43,517 bases of DNA from assembly GCA_011682695.1 (NCBI GenBank), contig JAACED010000012.1, forward strand, positions 1 to 43,517, in the 5' to 3' direction. The position numbers and the translations under genes were made by a program. Below are positions 32,424 through 39,380 of this stretch, in pieces. Numbering within the stretch: the stretch's first letter is position 1; each line of letters begins with the position of its first letter. A model generated the notes under the pieces. That model did no database searches, had not been told where the DNA came from, and saw only the letters and a program-made list of their open reading frames with translations. The stretch comes from Gammaproteobacteria bacterium (GTDB lineage: Bacteria; Actinomycetota; Acidimicrobiia; Spongiisociales; UBA4744).

Positions 32424-32603
32424 ATGAAAGAGAACATCCGAAAGGCCCATCGAGAACCTGACACCGCCGGGCAGACCGACGTCGCCTCCGCTCCTGTGGT
32501 TCATACCGATGAGATCGATGATCTTCTCGGTGAGATCGACGAGGTTCTGGAAGAGAACGCTGAGGAATTCGTCAAGAACTATGTCCAGAAGGGCGGAGAA
32601 TGA
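32424..32603 (+). CDS. pup: Prokaryotic ubiquitin-like protein Pup, GGE form
   Basis: 59 aa, disordered and acidic, with the helix-forming ARC-binding part IDDLLGEIDEVLEENAEEFVKNYVQKGGE. The C-terminus is Gly-Gly-Glu (codon GAA before TGA), already ready for ligation by PafA, unlike the GGQ form of mycobacteria that needs deamidation. ATG 32424 is chosen because AGGAGG lies 8 bases before it and dop ends just upstream; an in-frame GTG at 32415 lies inside that ribosome-binding site. The stop overlaps the prcB start (ATGA). Confidence 0.96.
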   Translation: MKENIRKAHREPDTAGQTDVASAPVVHTDEIDDLLGEIDEVLEENAEEFVKNYVQKGGE

Positions 32604-33370
32604 ACGACGTGTATGGACAGGGTGTGAGCTTCAGCGACCTTCTCGCTTCACTCAACATGACTCCGAAGTGGGAGATTCCGACGACAGATCACTCTGTACT
32701 CGGCGCCCCTGTGGCTACGACGGTCCTTGCCCTGCGTTTCGCCGATGGCGTGGTGATGCTCGGAGACCGCCAGGCAACAGAAGGACATATCGTCGCTCAT
32801 CGCAGAATCCAGAAGGTGTTCGAAGCCGATCATTTCTCCGCCATCGCGATCTCCGGAACGGCGGGCATTGCGATCGACCTGGTCCGTCTCTTCCAAACCG
32901 AGCTGGAGCACTACGAGAAACTGGAAGGGACGCGCCTCAGCCTCGATGGCAAAGCCACGTATCTGGGTCGGATGGTCCGCCAACAGTTGCCCTTGGTGTT
33001 CCAGGGCCTTGTCGTCGTTCCTCTCTTCTGCGGATACGACGAGGCCGAGGGTACCGGTCGCCTCTACACATTCGATGTGGTTGGGGGACGGTATGAAGAG
33101 CATGAGTATGGAGCGACCGGCTCGGGTGCTCGTGACGCGAAGGCGTATCTCAGATCCTCCTACCGCGCCGATCTCGGCAAGTCAGATGCGTTGGACATCG
33201 GGATGCGAGCGCTGGTGGCTGCTGCCCAAGAGGACACGGCGACGGGCGGGCCCGATCTGGCCCGCGGCATCCTTCCGAATGTCGTGACCGTTACGGCGGA
33301 AGGGTTCGTCGAGGTCGAGTCGGACGAGGTTGCAGCCTTGGCCTCCGCAGCATTGGGAGACATACGATGA
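32600..33370 (+). CDS. prcB: 20S proteasome beta subunit, catalytic
   Basis: 256 aa. An N-terminal propeptide of about 39 residues precedes the mature start TTVLALRFADGVVMLGDRQAT, where Thr40 becomes the nucleophile after self-cleavage. The residue before it is Ala39, whereas most beta subunits have Gly. GDRQATEG and the late GSGARDAKAYLRSSY are conserved features, and the sequence ends DEVAALASAALGDIR. It assembles with PrcA into the 28-subunit chamber. It overlaps pup and prcA by 4 bases each. Confidence 0.96.
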   Translation: MNDVYGQGVSFSDLLASLNMTPKWEIPTTDHSVLGAPVATTVLALRFADGVVMLGDRQATEGHIVAHRRIQKVFEADHFSAIAISGTAGIAIDLVRLFQTELEHYEKLEGTRLSLDGKATYLGRMVRQQLPLVFQGLVVVPLFCGYDEAEGTGRLYTFDVVGGRYEEHEYGATGSGARDAKAYLRSSYRADLGKSDALDIGMRALVAAAQEDTATGGPDLARGILPNVVTVTAEGFVEVESDEVAALASAALGDIR

Positions 33371-34050
33371 CGGTCCCCTTTTACGTACCTCCGGAACAAC
33401 TTGTCAAAGATCGGGCCGAGTTTGCGCGCAAAGGGATCGCTCGGGGGCGTTCGATCGTCGCTGCCGAGTACGACTTGGGCGTGCTCCTGCTCGCAGAGAA
33501 TCCGAGCGCCACGCTCCACAAGATCAGTGAGATCTACGACCGTGTCGCCTTTGCCGGTGTGGGCAAGTACAACGAATTCGAGGCGCTGCGCGTCGCAGGA
33601 ACACGCCATGCAGACCTGAGAGGGTATCTCTACAGCAGGGCGGATGTGAATGGGAAAGGGCTTGCGAACGCGTTCTCCCAAACACTCGGCAACATTTTCA
33701 CTCACGAAGTGAAGCCGTATGAGGTCGAGATCCTCGTGGCAGAGCTCGGTGACAACGGTCAGCCAAATCACTTGTACCGGGTAACGTACGACGGCACCCT
33801 GTCGGACGAACGCCGGTATTGCGCCATCGGTGGACAGGCGGACGCGTTGAGCGAGATCTTGGAAGCGAGGGATCAGCAGGTCGGCTCGCTCGCCGAGACG
33901 ATCAGCGCGCTCGCAGCTGCGTTTGCGGAAGTCCTCGACAGAGACGTCGACGGATGGGAAGCCGCCGTCCTCGATTCGACGGCAGGCCGGCGAACCTTTC
34001 GCAGGATATCGGCTGCCGAGGTCGGCGAGATCCTGGGCGCCTCTGGCTGA
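33367..34050 (+). CDS. prcA: 20S proteasome alpha subunit
   Basis: 227 aa, starting MTVPFYVPPEQLVKDRAEFARKGIARGRSIVA. The N-terminal YVPPEQ segment forms the gate, and the RKGIARGRS region is typical of actinobacterial PrcA. It forms the outer heptameric rings that the ARC C-terminus docks into. The C-terminal end (ISAAEVGEILGASG) is a little shorter than in mycobacteria and lacks a long acidic tail. ATG overlaps the prcB stop. Repeats begin directly after its stop codon. Confidence 0.95.
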   Translation: MTVPFYVPPEQLVKDRAEFARKGIARGRSIVAAEYDLGVLLLAENPSATLHKISEIYDRVAFAGVGKYNEFEALRVAGTRHADLRGYLYSRADVNGKGLANAFSQTLGNIFTHEVKPYEVEILVAELGDNGQPNHLYRVTYDGTLSDERRYCAIGGQADALSEILEARDQQVGSLAETISALAAAFAEVLDRDVDGWEAAVLDSTAGRRTFRRISAAEVGEILGASG

Positions 34051-34135
34051 TTCTCCCCCAGGGAGCGAAGCGACCTGTTTCTCCCCCCAGGGAGCGAAGC
34101 GACCTGTTTCTCCCCCCAGGGAGCGAAGCGACCGT
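34051..34135 (+). repeat. 29-bp tandem repeat, three copies
   Basis: A 29-base unit (tttctccccccagggagc continuing gaagcgacctg) is present nearly exactly three times, starting on the base after the prcA stop; the first copy is slightly shorter. The sequence GGGAGCGAAGCGACC is the core. A related copy lies inverted near 38183-38211. Confidence 0.85.
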
Positions 34136-34138
34136 TGG

Positions 34139-34258
34139 GGGGAGTACGGCGCAGCCGGGAGGGGGGCCGGCGTCAGCCGGAAAGGGGAGTACGGCGCAGC
34201 CGGGAGGGGGGCCGGCGTCAGCCGGAAAGGGGAGTACGGCGCAGCCGGGAGGGGGGGC
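34139..34258 (+). repeat. 45-bp tandem repeat, about 2.6 copies
   Basis: Units at 34139-34183 and 34184-34228 are identical, and a partial third runs to about 34258. Core parts are GGGGAGTACGGCGCAGCC, GGGAGGGGGGCCGGCG and TCAGCCGGAAA; each unit contains CCGGC/GCCGG inverted pairs. Together with the 29-bp repeat it fills the prcA-pafA gap. A diverged inverted copy lies at 38141-38180. Confidence 0.85.
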
Positions 34259-34311
34259 GCAGGTCGTGACACGTGCCATGGATTCCTCAACAGGCTCCCG
34301 GCCATTGGGTC

Positions 34312-34317
34312 TACGCT
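34312..34317 (+). promoter_or_regulatory. -10 box TACGCT, leaderless promoter of pafA
   Basis: TACGCT ends 6 bases before ATG 34324 with no ribosome-binding site, so pafA probably has its own leaderless transcript, separate from the arc-prcA unit. Confidence 0.55.
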
Positions 34318-34323
34318 GATGCG

Positions 34324-35679
34324 ATGAAGCGTCGCATCTACGGGCTCGAAAGCGAATACGGTGTGACCTGCACCCTTCGCGGCCAGCGGAGGCTGAGTCC
34401 GGACGAGGCTGCGAGGTATCTGTTTCGCCGGGTCGTGAGTTGGGGCCGATCATCCAACGTCTTTCTCGAGAACGGTGCCCGTCTCTACCTCGACGTGGGC
34501 AGTCACCCCGAGTATGCGACCCCCGAGTGCGATGATCTCGCCACCCTGATTGCCGCCGACAAGGCAGGCGACCGCATTCTGCAGAACTTGGCCGCGGAAG
34601 CTCAGAAGCGACTGGTCGAGGAAGGGATCAGTGGCGAGATCTTCCTTTTCAAGAACAACACGGACTCGGCAGGCAACTCATACGGGTGCCATGAGAACTA
34701 CCTGATCCGCCGCAGCACGGATTTCCCGGCCGTACTGGAGGCGCTGATCCCGTTTCTCGTCACCAGACAGATCTATGCCGGCGCCGGCAAGCTGCTGCGA
34801 ACCGCCAGAGGAGTCCGCTTCACGATATCCCAGCGTGCCGAGCACATCTGGGAGGGAGTGTCCTCTGCCACTACGCGCACCAGACCGATAGTGAACACGA
34901 GGGACGAACCCCATGCAGATGCAGCACTCTATAGGAGATTGCACGTCATCGCCGGCGACTCCAACATGTCGGAGACGGCGGCCTACACGAAGGTCGGTGT
35001 CGTTGGCGCGCTGTTGCAGATGCTCGAAGAAGGGTACGAGTTTCGTACGTTCGACCTCGAGAATCCGATTCGTGCGATCCGGGAGATCAGTTCAGATCCT
35101 ACGTGTCGACGGCCGATCCGACTCGCGAACGGTCGAGAACTCTCCGCCCTCGACATTCAGTGGGAATATCTGGGCAAGGCCGCCCACTACGCGAGAAACC
35201 AGGGGTTTCCTCCGGTGATCGATCGCGCCGTGCGAATGTGGGAAGCAATGCTCGTCGGCATCGAGAAGGATCCGATGACTCTCATGGCACAAGTGGACTG
35301 GGTCGCGAAGCGGCGACTGATCGAGGCGTACCGTGCTCGCAACGATCTCGCCTTGTCTGACCCCCGGCTGGCAATGATGGATCTCTCCTACCACGATATC
35401 AACCCGGCTCGGGGCCTCTACCACCTGCTGGTTCGTCGAGGAAAGGTCGAACGAGTGGTCGATGACGTGGCAATCACCCAGGCGATGACCGAGGCGCCTG
35501 CGACGACGCGGGCTCGTCTGCGGGGAGCGTTCATTCGCGCAGCGAAGGCTGCCGGGCGGGACTTCACCGTGGACTGGGTCCATCTGAAGGTGAACGATCA
35601 GGCACAGCGGACGGTCCTCTGCAAGGACCCGTTCGTGCACACGGACCCCCGCGTCGAGCAGCTCATCGCGGGGTTGTAG
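34324..35679 (+). CDS. pafA: Pup-protein ligase PafA
   Basis: 451 aa ligase that joins the C-terminal Glu of Pup to lysines of target proteins using ATP. It starts [16 protein letters not shown] (Glu9 and Glu11 bind ATP-Mg), has the catalytic base Asp57 in [37 protein letters not shown] and [17 protein letters not shown], and lacks the Dop-loop, which separates it from its paralogue Dop. ATG 34324 is supported by the -10 box 6 bases upstream; an earlier in-frame start lies in the repeat-flanking region. It is followed by a hairpin and the pafBC pair. Confidence 0.96.
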   Translation: MKRRIYGLESEYGVTCTLRGQRRLSPDEAARYLFRRVVSWGRSSNVFLENGARLYLDVGSHPEYATPECDDLATLIAADKAGDRILQNLAAEAQKRLVEEGISGEIFLFKNNTDSAGNSYGCHENYLIRRSTDFPAVLEALIPFLVTRQIYAGAGKLLRTARGVRFTISQRAEHIWEGVSSATTRTRPIVNTRDEPHADAALYRRLHVIAGDSNMSETAAYTKVGVVGALLQMLEEGYEFRTFDLENPIRAIREISSDPTCRRPIRLANGRELSALDIQWEYLGKAAHYARNQGFPPVIDRAVRMWEAMLVGIEKDPMTLMAQVDWVAKRRLIEAYRARNDLALSDPRLAMMDLSYHDINPARGLYHLLVRRGKVERVVDDVAITQAMTEAPATTRARLRGAFIRAAKAAGRDFTVDWVHLKVNDQAQRTVLCKDPFVHTDPRVEQLIAGL

Positions 35680-35684
35680 AGCTG

Positions 35685-35702
35685 CGCTCTCCGTCGAGAG
35701 CG
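35685..35702 (+). terminator. Hairpin just after pafA
   Basis: CGCTCTC, loop CGTC, GAGAGCG: a perfect 7-bp stem starting 6 bases after the pafA stop; it separates pafA from pafBC. Confidence 0.6.
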
Positions 35703-35731
35703 TCAGTCCCAAGCCTTTCGTGACTACCGGT

Positions 35732-35751
35732 GTGATATCGACCCATATCAC
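35732..35751. promoter_or_regulatory. Dyad upstream of pafBC, candidate operator
   Basis: GTGATAT, six bases, ATATCAC: an AT-rich perfect 7-bp dyad in GC-rich surroundings, about 115 bases before the pafB start. It may be a regulator site for pafBC. It does not match the mycobacterial PafBC target motif. Confidence 0.4.
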
Positions 35752-35850
35752 CAACAGTGCGATCGACGGTGCGCGATCCTCGGGACGCCTGCAATACGGT
35801 GCCCGGCGGACCCTGGTGCCGAGGACCTGGTACGGCGAGGGCGGGGGCCC

Positions 35851-35856
35851 TACAGT
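35851..35856 (+). promoter_or_regulatory. -10 box TACAGT of pafBC
   Basis: TACAGT ends 9 bases before ATG 35866, giving a leader of about 2-3 bases and no ribosome-binding site. Confidence 0.5.
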
Positions 35857-35865
35857 TGACTCTGC

Positions 35866-36780
35866 ATGCGACGTGTGCTCGAACGGCTCCTCAACCTTCT
35901 CGCCTTCCTGCTCACGGCCGACCGACCGGTCACGGCTGATGAGATACGCGTCACCGTAGCGGGGTATGCCCAGGAGTCGGACGACGCGTTCCACCGCATG
36001 TTCGAACGTGACAAGGACCTCCTGCGCCGGATGGGAATTCCGATCGAACTTCGCCCGATGGACGCGTGGGAGGTCGAATACGGCTACGTCCTTCAACCCG
36101 ATGCGTACCAGCTGCCGGACCCCGAACTCTCCGATGAGGAGCGGGCCGCTCTCTGGCTCGCCGCGCAAGTCGTACGGCTCGGTGGGCAGCCGGCAGGACC
36201 AGAAGCCCTCATGAAGCTCGGCGGGCTGACGATGAGCGGAGGGGGAGAGCCGCTTGCGGCAGATCTCGGATTGGGTGCAGAGGATCTCTCCGCCGCCTAT
36301 CTGGCGGCGACGGAGCGCCGCATGCTCTCGTTCATGTACCGGGGTCGGCGTCGCGACGTCCAACCCATGGGGATCCTGCACCAGCGGGGACACTGGTACC
36401 TGATTGCGAGAGACGGGGAAGAGATGCGGGCCTATCGGGTCGACAGGGCATCGAAGTTCGCCGTCGGAGATCGCCCCGGTGCGTTCACCCGACCATCACG
36501 CTTCAGGCTGCGAGATGCTCTCCCCGTGGAACCGTGGGCCACAGGGGAGGCCGACATCGTTGCCAAAGTGGTGTTCGACGCGGACACTGCATGGTGGGCA
36601 AAGCGCCAACTCGGCGCCAAAGCCGTCGAGCTGTCGGATGGGCATCTGGAGGCCGAACTGCGGGTGGCGAATCCGGACGCCTTCATCGGTTGGATACTGA
36701 GCTTCGAGGACAAGGCGGAGATCCTCGAGCCCCAGCATCTCCGACAAGCGCTGATCGACCGAGTCCAGGGGCGATCATGA
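35866..36780 (+). CDS. pafB: WYL-domain transcriptional regulator PafB
   Basis: 304 aa. An N-terminal winged helix-turn-helix (RVLERLLNLLAFLLTADRPVTADEIRVTVAGY and FERDKDLLRRMGI) is followed by a WYL domain with RMLSFMYRGRRRDVQPMGILHQRGHWYLIARD, then the WCX C-terminal extension. In mycobacteria PafB and PafC act as one heterodimeric activator of the LexA-independent DNA-damage response; linkage to pafA is conserved, but a proteasome role has not been needed. Its stop overlaps the pafC start (ATGA), consistent with equal production of both subunits. Confidence 0.95.
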   Translation: MRRVLERLLNLLAFLLTADRPVTADEIRVTVAGYAQESDDAFHRMFERDKDLLRRMGIPIELRPMDAWEVEYGYVLQPDAYQLPDPELSDEERAALWLAAQVVRLGGQPAGPEALMKLGGLTMSGGGEPLAADLGLGAEDLSAAYLAATERRMLSFMYRGRRRDVQPMGILHQRGHWYLIARDGEEMRAYRVDRASKFAVGDRPGAFTRPSRFRLRDALPVEPWATGEADIVAKVVFDADTAWWAKRQLGAKAVELSDGHLEAELRVANPDAFIGWILSFEDKAEILEPQHLRQALIDRVQGRS

Positions 36781-37709
36781 GCAAAACGAAGAACCGCCTC
36801 ACGCGGATCCTCTCGATGCTTCCCTGGGTGATCGCCAATCCCGGAGCCACTGTGCAAGAGGTCTGCGATCGCTTCGGCTACTCGCGTCGAGCACTCATCG
36901 AGGACCTGAACCTCGTATTCGTCTGCGGCCTCCCGGGATATGGACCTGGCGACCTGATGGTCGCGTACGTGGATGAGGACGAAGTCATTGTCGACATGGC
37001 CGACTACTTCTCCCGCGCGCTGCGTCTCAGCGCCTCGGAAGCGCTTGCACTTCTCGCAGCAGCCGAGACCCTCATCGCCACCGACCAGGCACCACCTGCG
37101 CTGCAGAGTGCTGTCGACAAACTCACGGCGGCGCTCGGCATCCCGTCCGACGAGACGCTCGCCATCGAGATCGAGGGAGAGTCAGGACTCGTAACCATGC
37201 TGCGCGATGCAGCCCGTGAGGGACGTGTAATCGATCTGACCTACACCTCGCTGAACAAGGGCGAAACGACCCAACGGCTGGTGGAACCATGGTCGGTCTT
37301 CACGACGATGGGGAACTGGTACCTGTCAGGCTTCTGCCGGTCTGCCGGAGCCGAACGAGTATTCCGTGTCGACCGAATCCGATCGGCCATCCCGACCGAG
37401 GAGCAGTTCATCCCGAATCCGGAACCGCCACCGCCGGTGCTGCGGTACACGCCTTCGGAAGATGATGTGCGGGCGACGATTCGTCTTGAACCGCGCGCTG
37501 CCTGGGTCGCCGACTATTACCCGGTCGATATCGTCTCCACAGACCCCTTCGTAATCCGCTTCTCGGCGTCCGATCCAAGCGTCGTCGCCCGGCTGCTCGT
37601 GCGGCTCGGCCACGATGCCGTCCTGCTCCAAGGGGCCGAAATCGCAGCGGCGACCGCCTCCCTGCGTCGCAGGGTGCTCTCCCGTTACGGGGTGACCATT
37701 TCGGAATAG
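36777..37709 (+). CDS. pafC: WYL-domain transcriptional regulator PafC
   Basis: 310 aa, homologous to PafB: DNA-binding part LTRILSMLPWVIANPGATVQEVCDRFGYSRRALIEDL, then a WYL domain (AREGRVIDLTYTSLNKGETTQRLVEPWSVFTTMGNWYLSGFC) and the WCX part. It is the partner of PafB. WYL domains bind ligands, single-stranded DNA being the one proposed for PafBC. ATG 36777 sits in the pafB stop; a longer frame reading through pafB in another phase is a shadow. Confidence 0.94.
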   Translation: MSKTKNRLTRILSMLPWVIANPGATVQEVCDRFGYSRRALIEDLNLVFVCGLPGYGPGDLMVAYVDEDEVIVDMADYFSRALRLSASEALALLAAAETLIATDQAPPALQSAVDKLTAALGIPSDETLAIEIEGESGLVTMLRDAAREGRVIDLTYTSLNKGETTQRLVEPWSVFTTMGNWYLSGFCRSAGAERVFRVDRIRSAIPTEEQFIPNPEPPPPVLRYTPSEDDVRATIRLEPRAAWVADYYPVDIVSTDPFVIRFSASDPSVVARLLVRLGHDAVLLQGAEIAAATASLRRRVLSRYGVTISE

Positions 37710-37771
37710 TCACTTCAGGGTGTCTTGATCAAGACCGATATACGGGGCATGAACGGTGAGCGGAGCGCCGA

Positions 37772-38071
37772 ATGACCACCATCAAAACCACATGTGAGCA
37801 GTGCGGGGACATTGAATTGCGCCCGGATGATCTCAACCTCGAGTTGGACCCGACCAATGACTCGGGCAGCTACTTGTTCAGGTGCCCGGCGTGTGGCGAT
37901 CTCCAACGCCGACCGGCCAATCCTCGGGTTGTGAACGTGCTTCTCGCTACCGGCGTCACGTACGACGTCGTCGTTCCCGAACCAGGGCCGATCACCGCCG
38001 AGGAAATCGACCGATTCGTGCATGCACTCGACAGGGAAGAGGATCTCTGGAGGATGCTCCCCTCGTCATAG
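37772..38071 (+). CDS. Zinc-ribbon protein of unknown function
   Basis: 99 aa. CEQC near the start and CPAC about 30 residues later form a four-cysteine ribbon (TCEQCGDIELRPDDL...YLFRCPACGDLQRR). The C-terminal half, ITAEEIDRFVHALDREEDLWRMLPSS, is an acidic helix. Similar small proteins are common in actinobacteria downstream of paf or tat genes, but I know no function. It sits 62 bases after pafC and may be cotranscribed with it. Confidence 0.8.
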   Translation: MTTIKTTCEQCGDIELRPDDLNLELDPTNDSGSYLFRCPACGDLQRRPANPRVVNVLLATGVTYDVVVPEPGPITAEEIDRFVHALDREEDLWRMLPSS

Positions 38072-38140
38072 GAACACGCTGAGCACTGCGAGGCGCCGAT
38101 CCCCCCTATCCCACGGCAGGGTCCGCTGCGGTGCTTCAAC

Positions 38141-38302
38141 CCTTTCCGGCTGCCGCCGGGCCGCCTCCCGGCTTGGTTTCCTCCCCCAGCGCTCGTTTCG
38201 CTCCCTGGGGGACCGATAGACGCCCGCTCCGCGGTCTTGCACTCCTGCCACGTCACGGTATGAAATACGAAATACGAAGTACAAACCACGAAGCACCAAA
38301 TA
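38141..38302 (-). repeat. Composite dispersed repeat (inverted copy of 34.1-kb and 25.4-kb repeats)
   Basis: Read on the minus strand: 7-base repeats (six units of the CGAARTA type on the plus strand at 38261-38302), about 22 bases, GACCGCGGAGCGGGC, then CCCCCAGGGAGCG, and AGCCGGGAGGCGGCCCGGCGG leading to CAGCCGGAAAGG. It thus joins the module seen at 25363-25438 to those seen at 34051-34258. CCCCCAG (38183-38189) and CTGGGGG (38205-38211) form a hairpin. It fills the gap between the zinc-ribbon gene and tatA. Confidence 0.75.
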
Positions 38303-38320
38303 CGGTGATCGAAGCGGCTC

Positions 38321-38326
38321 TAACAT
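38321..38326 (+). promoter_or_regulatory. -10 box TAACAT of the tat operon
   Basis: TAACAT ends 9 bases before GTG 38336, giving an almost leaderless message; no ribosome-binding site is present. Confidence 0.45.
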
Positions 38327-38335
38327 ACAAACGCC

Positions 38336-38674
38336 GTGTTTTTCGACGTCAGCCCTACCGAACTCGTTTTCATCTTCCTTGTCGCACTGGTCGTGTTCGG
38401 TCCGCGACGCCTACCGGAAATGGCGAGGAAGGTTGCCTCACTGGTCCGCGAGATCCAGTCGACGGCGGGCGATCTACAGCGAGGTCTGGAACGGGAAGTG
38501 AAAGACCTGGCAACGCCGCTCAAAGATTCGGTCGAGCCTCTGACCGAACTCTCACAGCCGCTCGAGGGAATCACCAAGCCGCCGCACACCAGTGACGAAG
38601 CGACCCCGAGAGCCGCGGAATGTGGTGGAAAAGACGACGATGTAGCGTCGGACGATAGGCCTACGGATGAGTAG
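38336..38674 (+). CDS. Sec-independent (Tat) translocase TatA/TatB subunit
   Basis: 112 aa. One N-terminal membrane helix, SPTELVFIFLVALVVFGPRRLPEMARKVA, with the FGP-x-x-LPE hinge, then an amphipathic helix (VASLVREIQSTAGDLQRGLEREVKDL) and a polar tail. The length and charged helix fit TatB slightly better than TatA. With TatC it exports folded, cofactor-bearing proteins. GTG start at 38336; the stop region overlaps the tatC start by 8 bases. Confidence 0.9.
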   Translation: MFFDVSPTELVFIFLVALVVFGPRRLPEMARKVASLVREIQSTAGDLQRGLEREVKDLATPLKDSVEPLTELSQPLEGITKPPHTSDEATPRAAECGGKDDDVASDDRPTDE

Positions 38675-39380
38675 GGACCAGGCACGCCCCGTCCTCGAGC
38701 ACCTCGAAGAACTGCGGTGGCGCCTCGTGAAGTGTGCCATCGCGCTGACCATCGGCGCTGTCGTCGCGTTCCTGTTTCGTGGGCAACTGTTCGATGTCCT
38801 CGTCAACCCATATCGGCTTGCACTGCCAGGCCAAGATCTCAACCAGTTCGAGGTGACGGAGGGCTTTTCGATAGCGATGCGACTCTCTCTCTTCGGCGGG
38901 GCTTTTCTGGCCAGCCCCATCCTGTTCTACCAGTTGTGGGCCTTCGTGAACCCCGCGCTCACGAAAAGGGAGAGGAAATGGACGATTCCGATCGTGGCCG
39001 CTCTCGTGATTCTGTTCGCCGGCGGCGCTGCATTCGGCTACTACATCCTCCCCAGAGGCCTCGTGTTCCTTCTCGGGATCCAGCCGGGGCTGACGTCGGT
39101 GATCGGGGCTTCGGACTACTTTGGGCTCACGCTGCGATTCCTCCTCGTGTTCGGTGTCGCGTTCGAGTTCCCCGTGTTCCTGTTTGCCGCCGCCACCGTC
39201 GGACTCGTCAACTCCACACAGCTGAAAAAGGGCCGCCGCTGGGCGGTGCTGATCATCGTGATCGTGGGCGCCGTCGTGACCCCGACAGGTGACCCGCTCA
39301 CGCTGACGGCACTCGCAGCCCCCCTCTACGTTCTCTATGAAGCGACAATCTGGCTGGTGAAGTTGGCGTTGCATAAATGA
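38667..39380 (+). CDS. tatC: Tat translocase TatC
   Basis: 237 aa, six membrane helices. Conserved receptor features: HLEELRWRLVKCAIAL at the N-terminus, then EGFSIAMRLSLFGGAFLASPILFYQLWAFVNPALTKRERK, and LRFLLVFGVAFEFPVFLF around helix 4. The C-terminal helices include TPTGDPLTLTALAAPLYVLYE. It recognises twin-arginine signal peptides. The stop overlaps the helicase start by 4 bases, so it is translationally coupled to an RNA/DNA helicase gene, the same order as in mycobacteria. Confidence 0.95.
   Translation: MSRDQARPVLEHLEELRWRLVKCAIALTIGAVVAFLFRGQLFDVLVNPYRLALPGQDLNQFEVTEGFSIAMRLSLFGGAFLASPILFYQLWAFVNPALTKRERKWTIPIVAALVILFAGGAAFGYYILPRGLVFLLGIQPGLTSVIGASDYFGLTLRFLLVFGVAFEFPVFLFAAATVGLVNSTQLKKGRRWAVLIIVIVGAVVTPTGDPLTLTALAAPLYVLYEATIWLVKLALHK

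Noticed and set aside
34051-34258. Possible CRISPR array between prcA and pafA
   Set aside because: Units are directly contiguous with no unique spacers, unit lengths differ (29 and 45 bp), and no cas genes are present; they are plain tandem repeats.
35732-35751. PafBC-type damage promoter motif upstream of pafB
   Set aside because: The dyad present does not match the known mycobacterial TTGTCRGTG-type motif, and I found no such motif near pafB.
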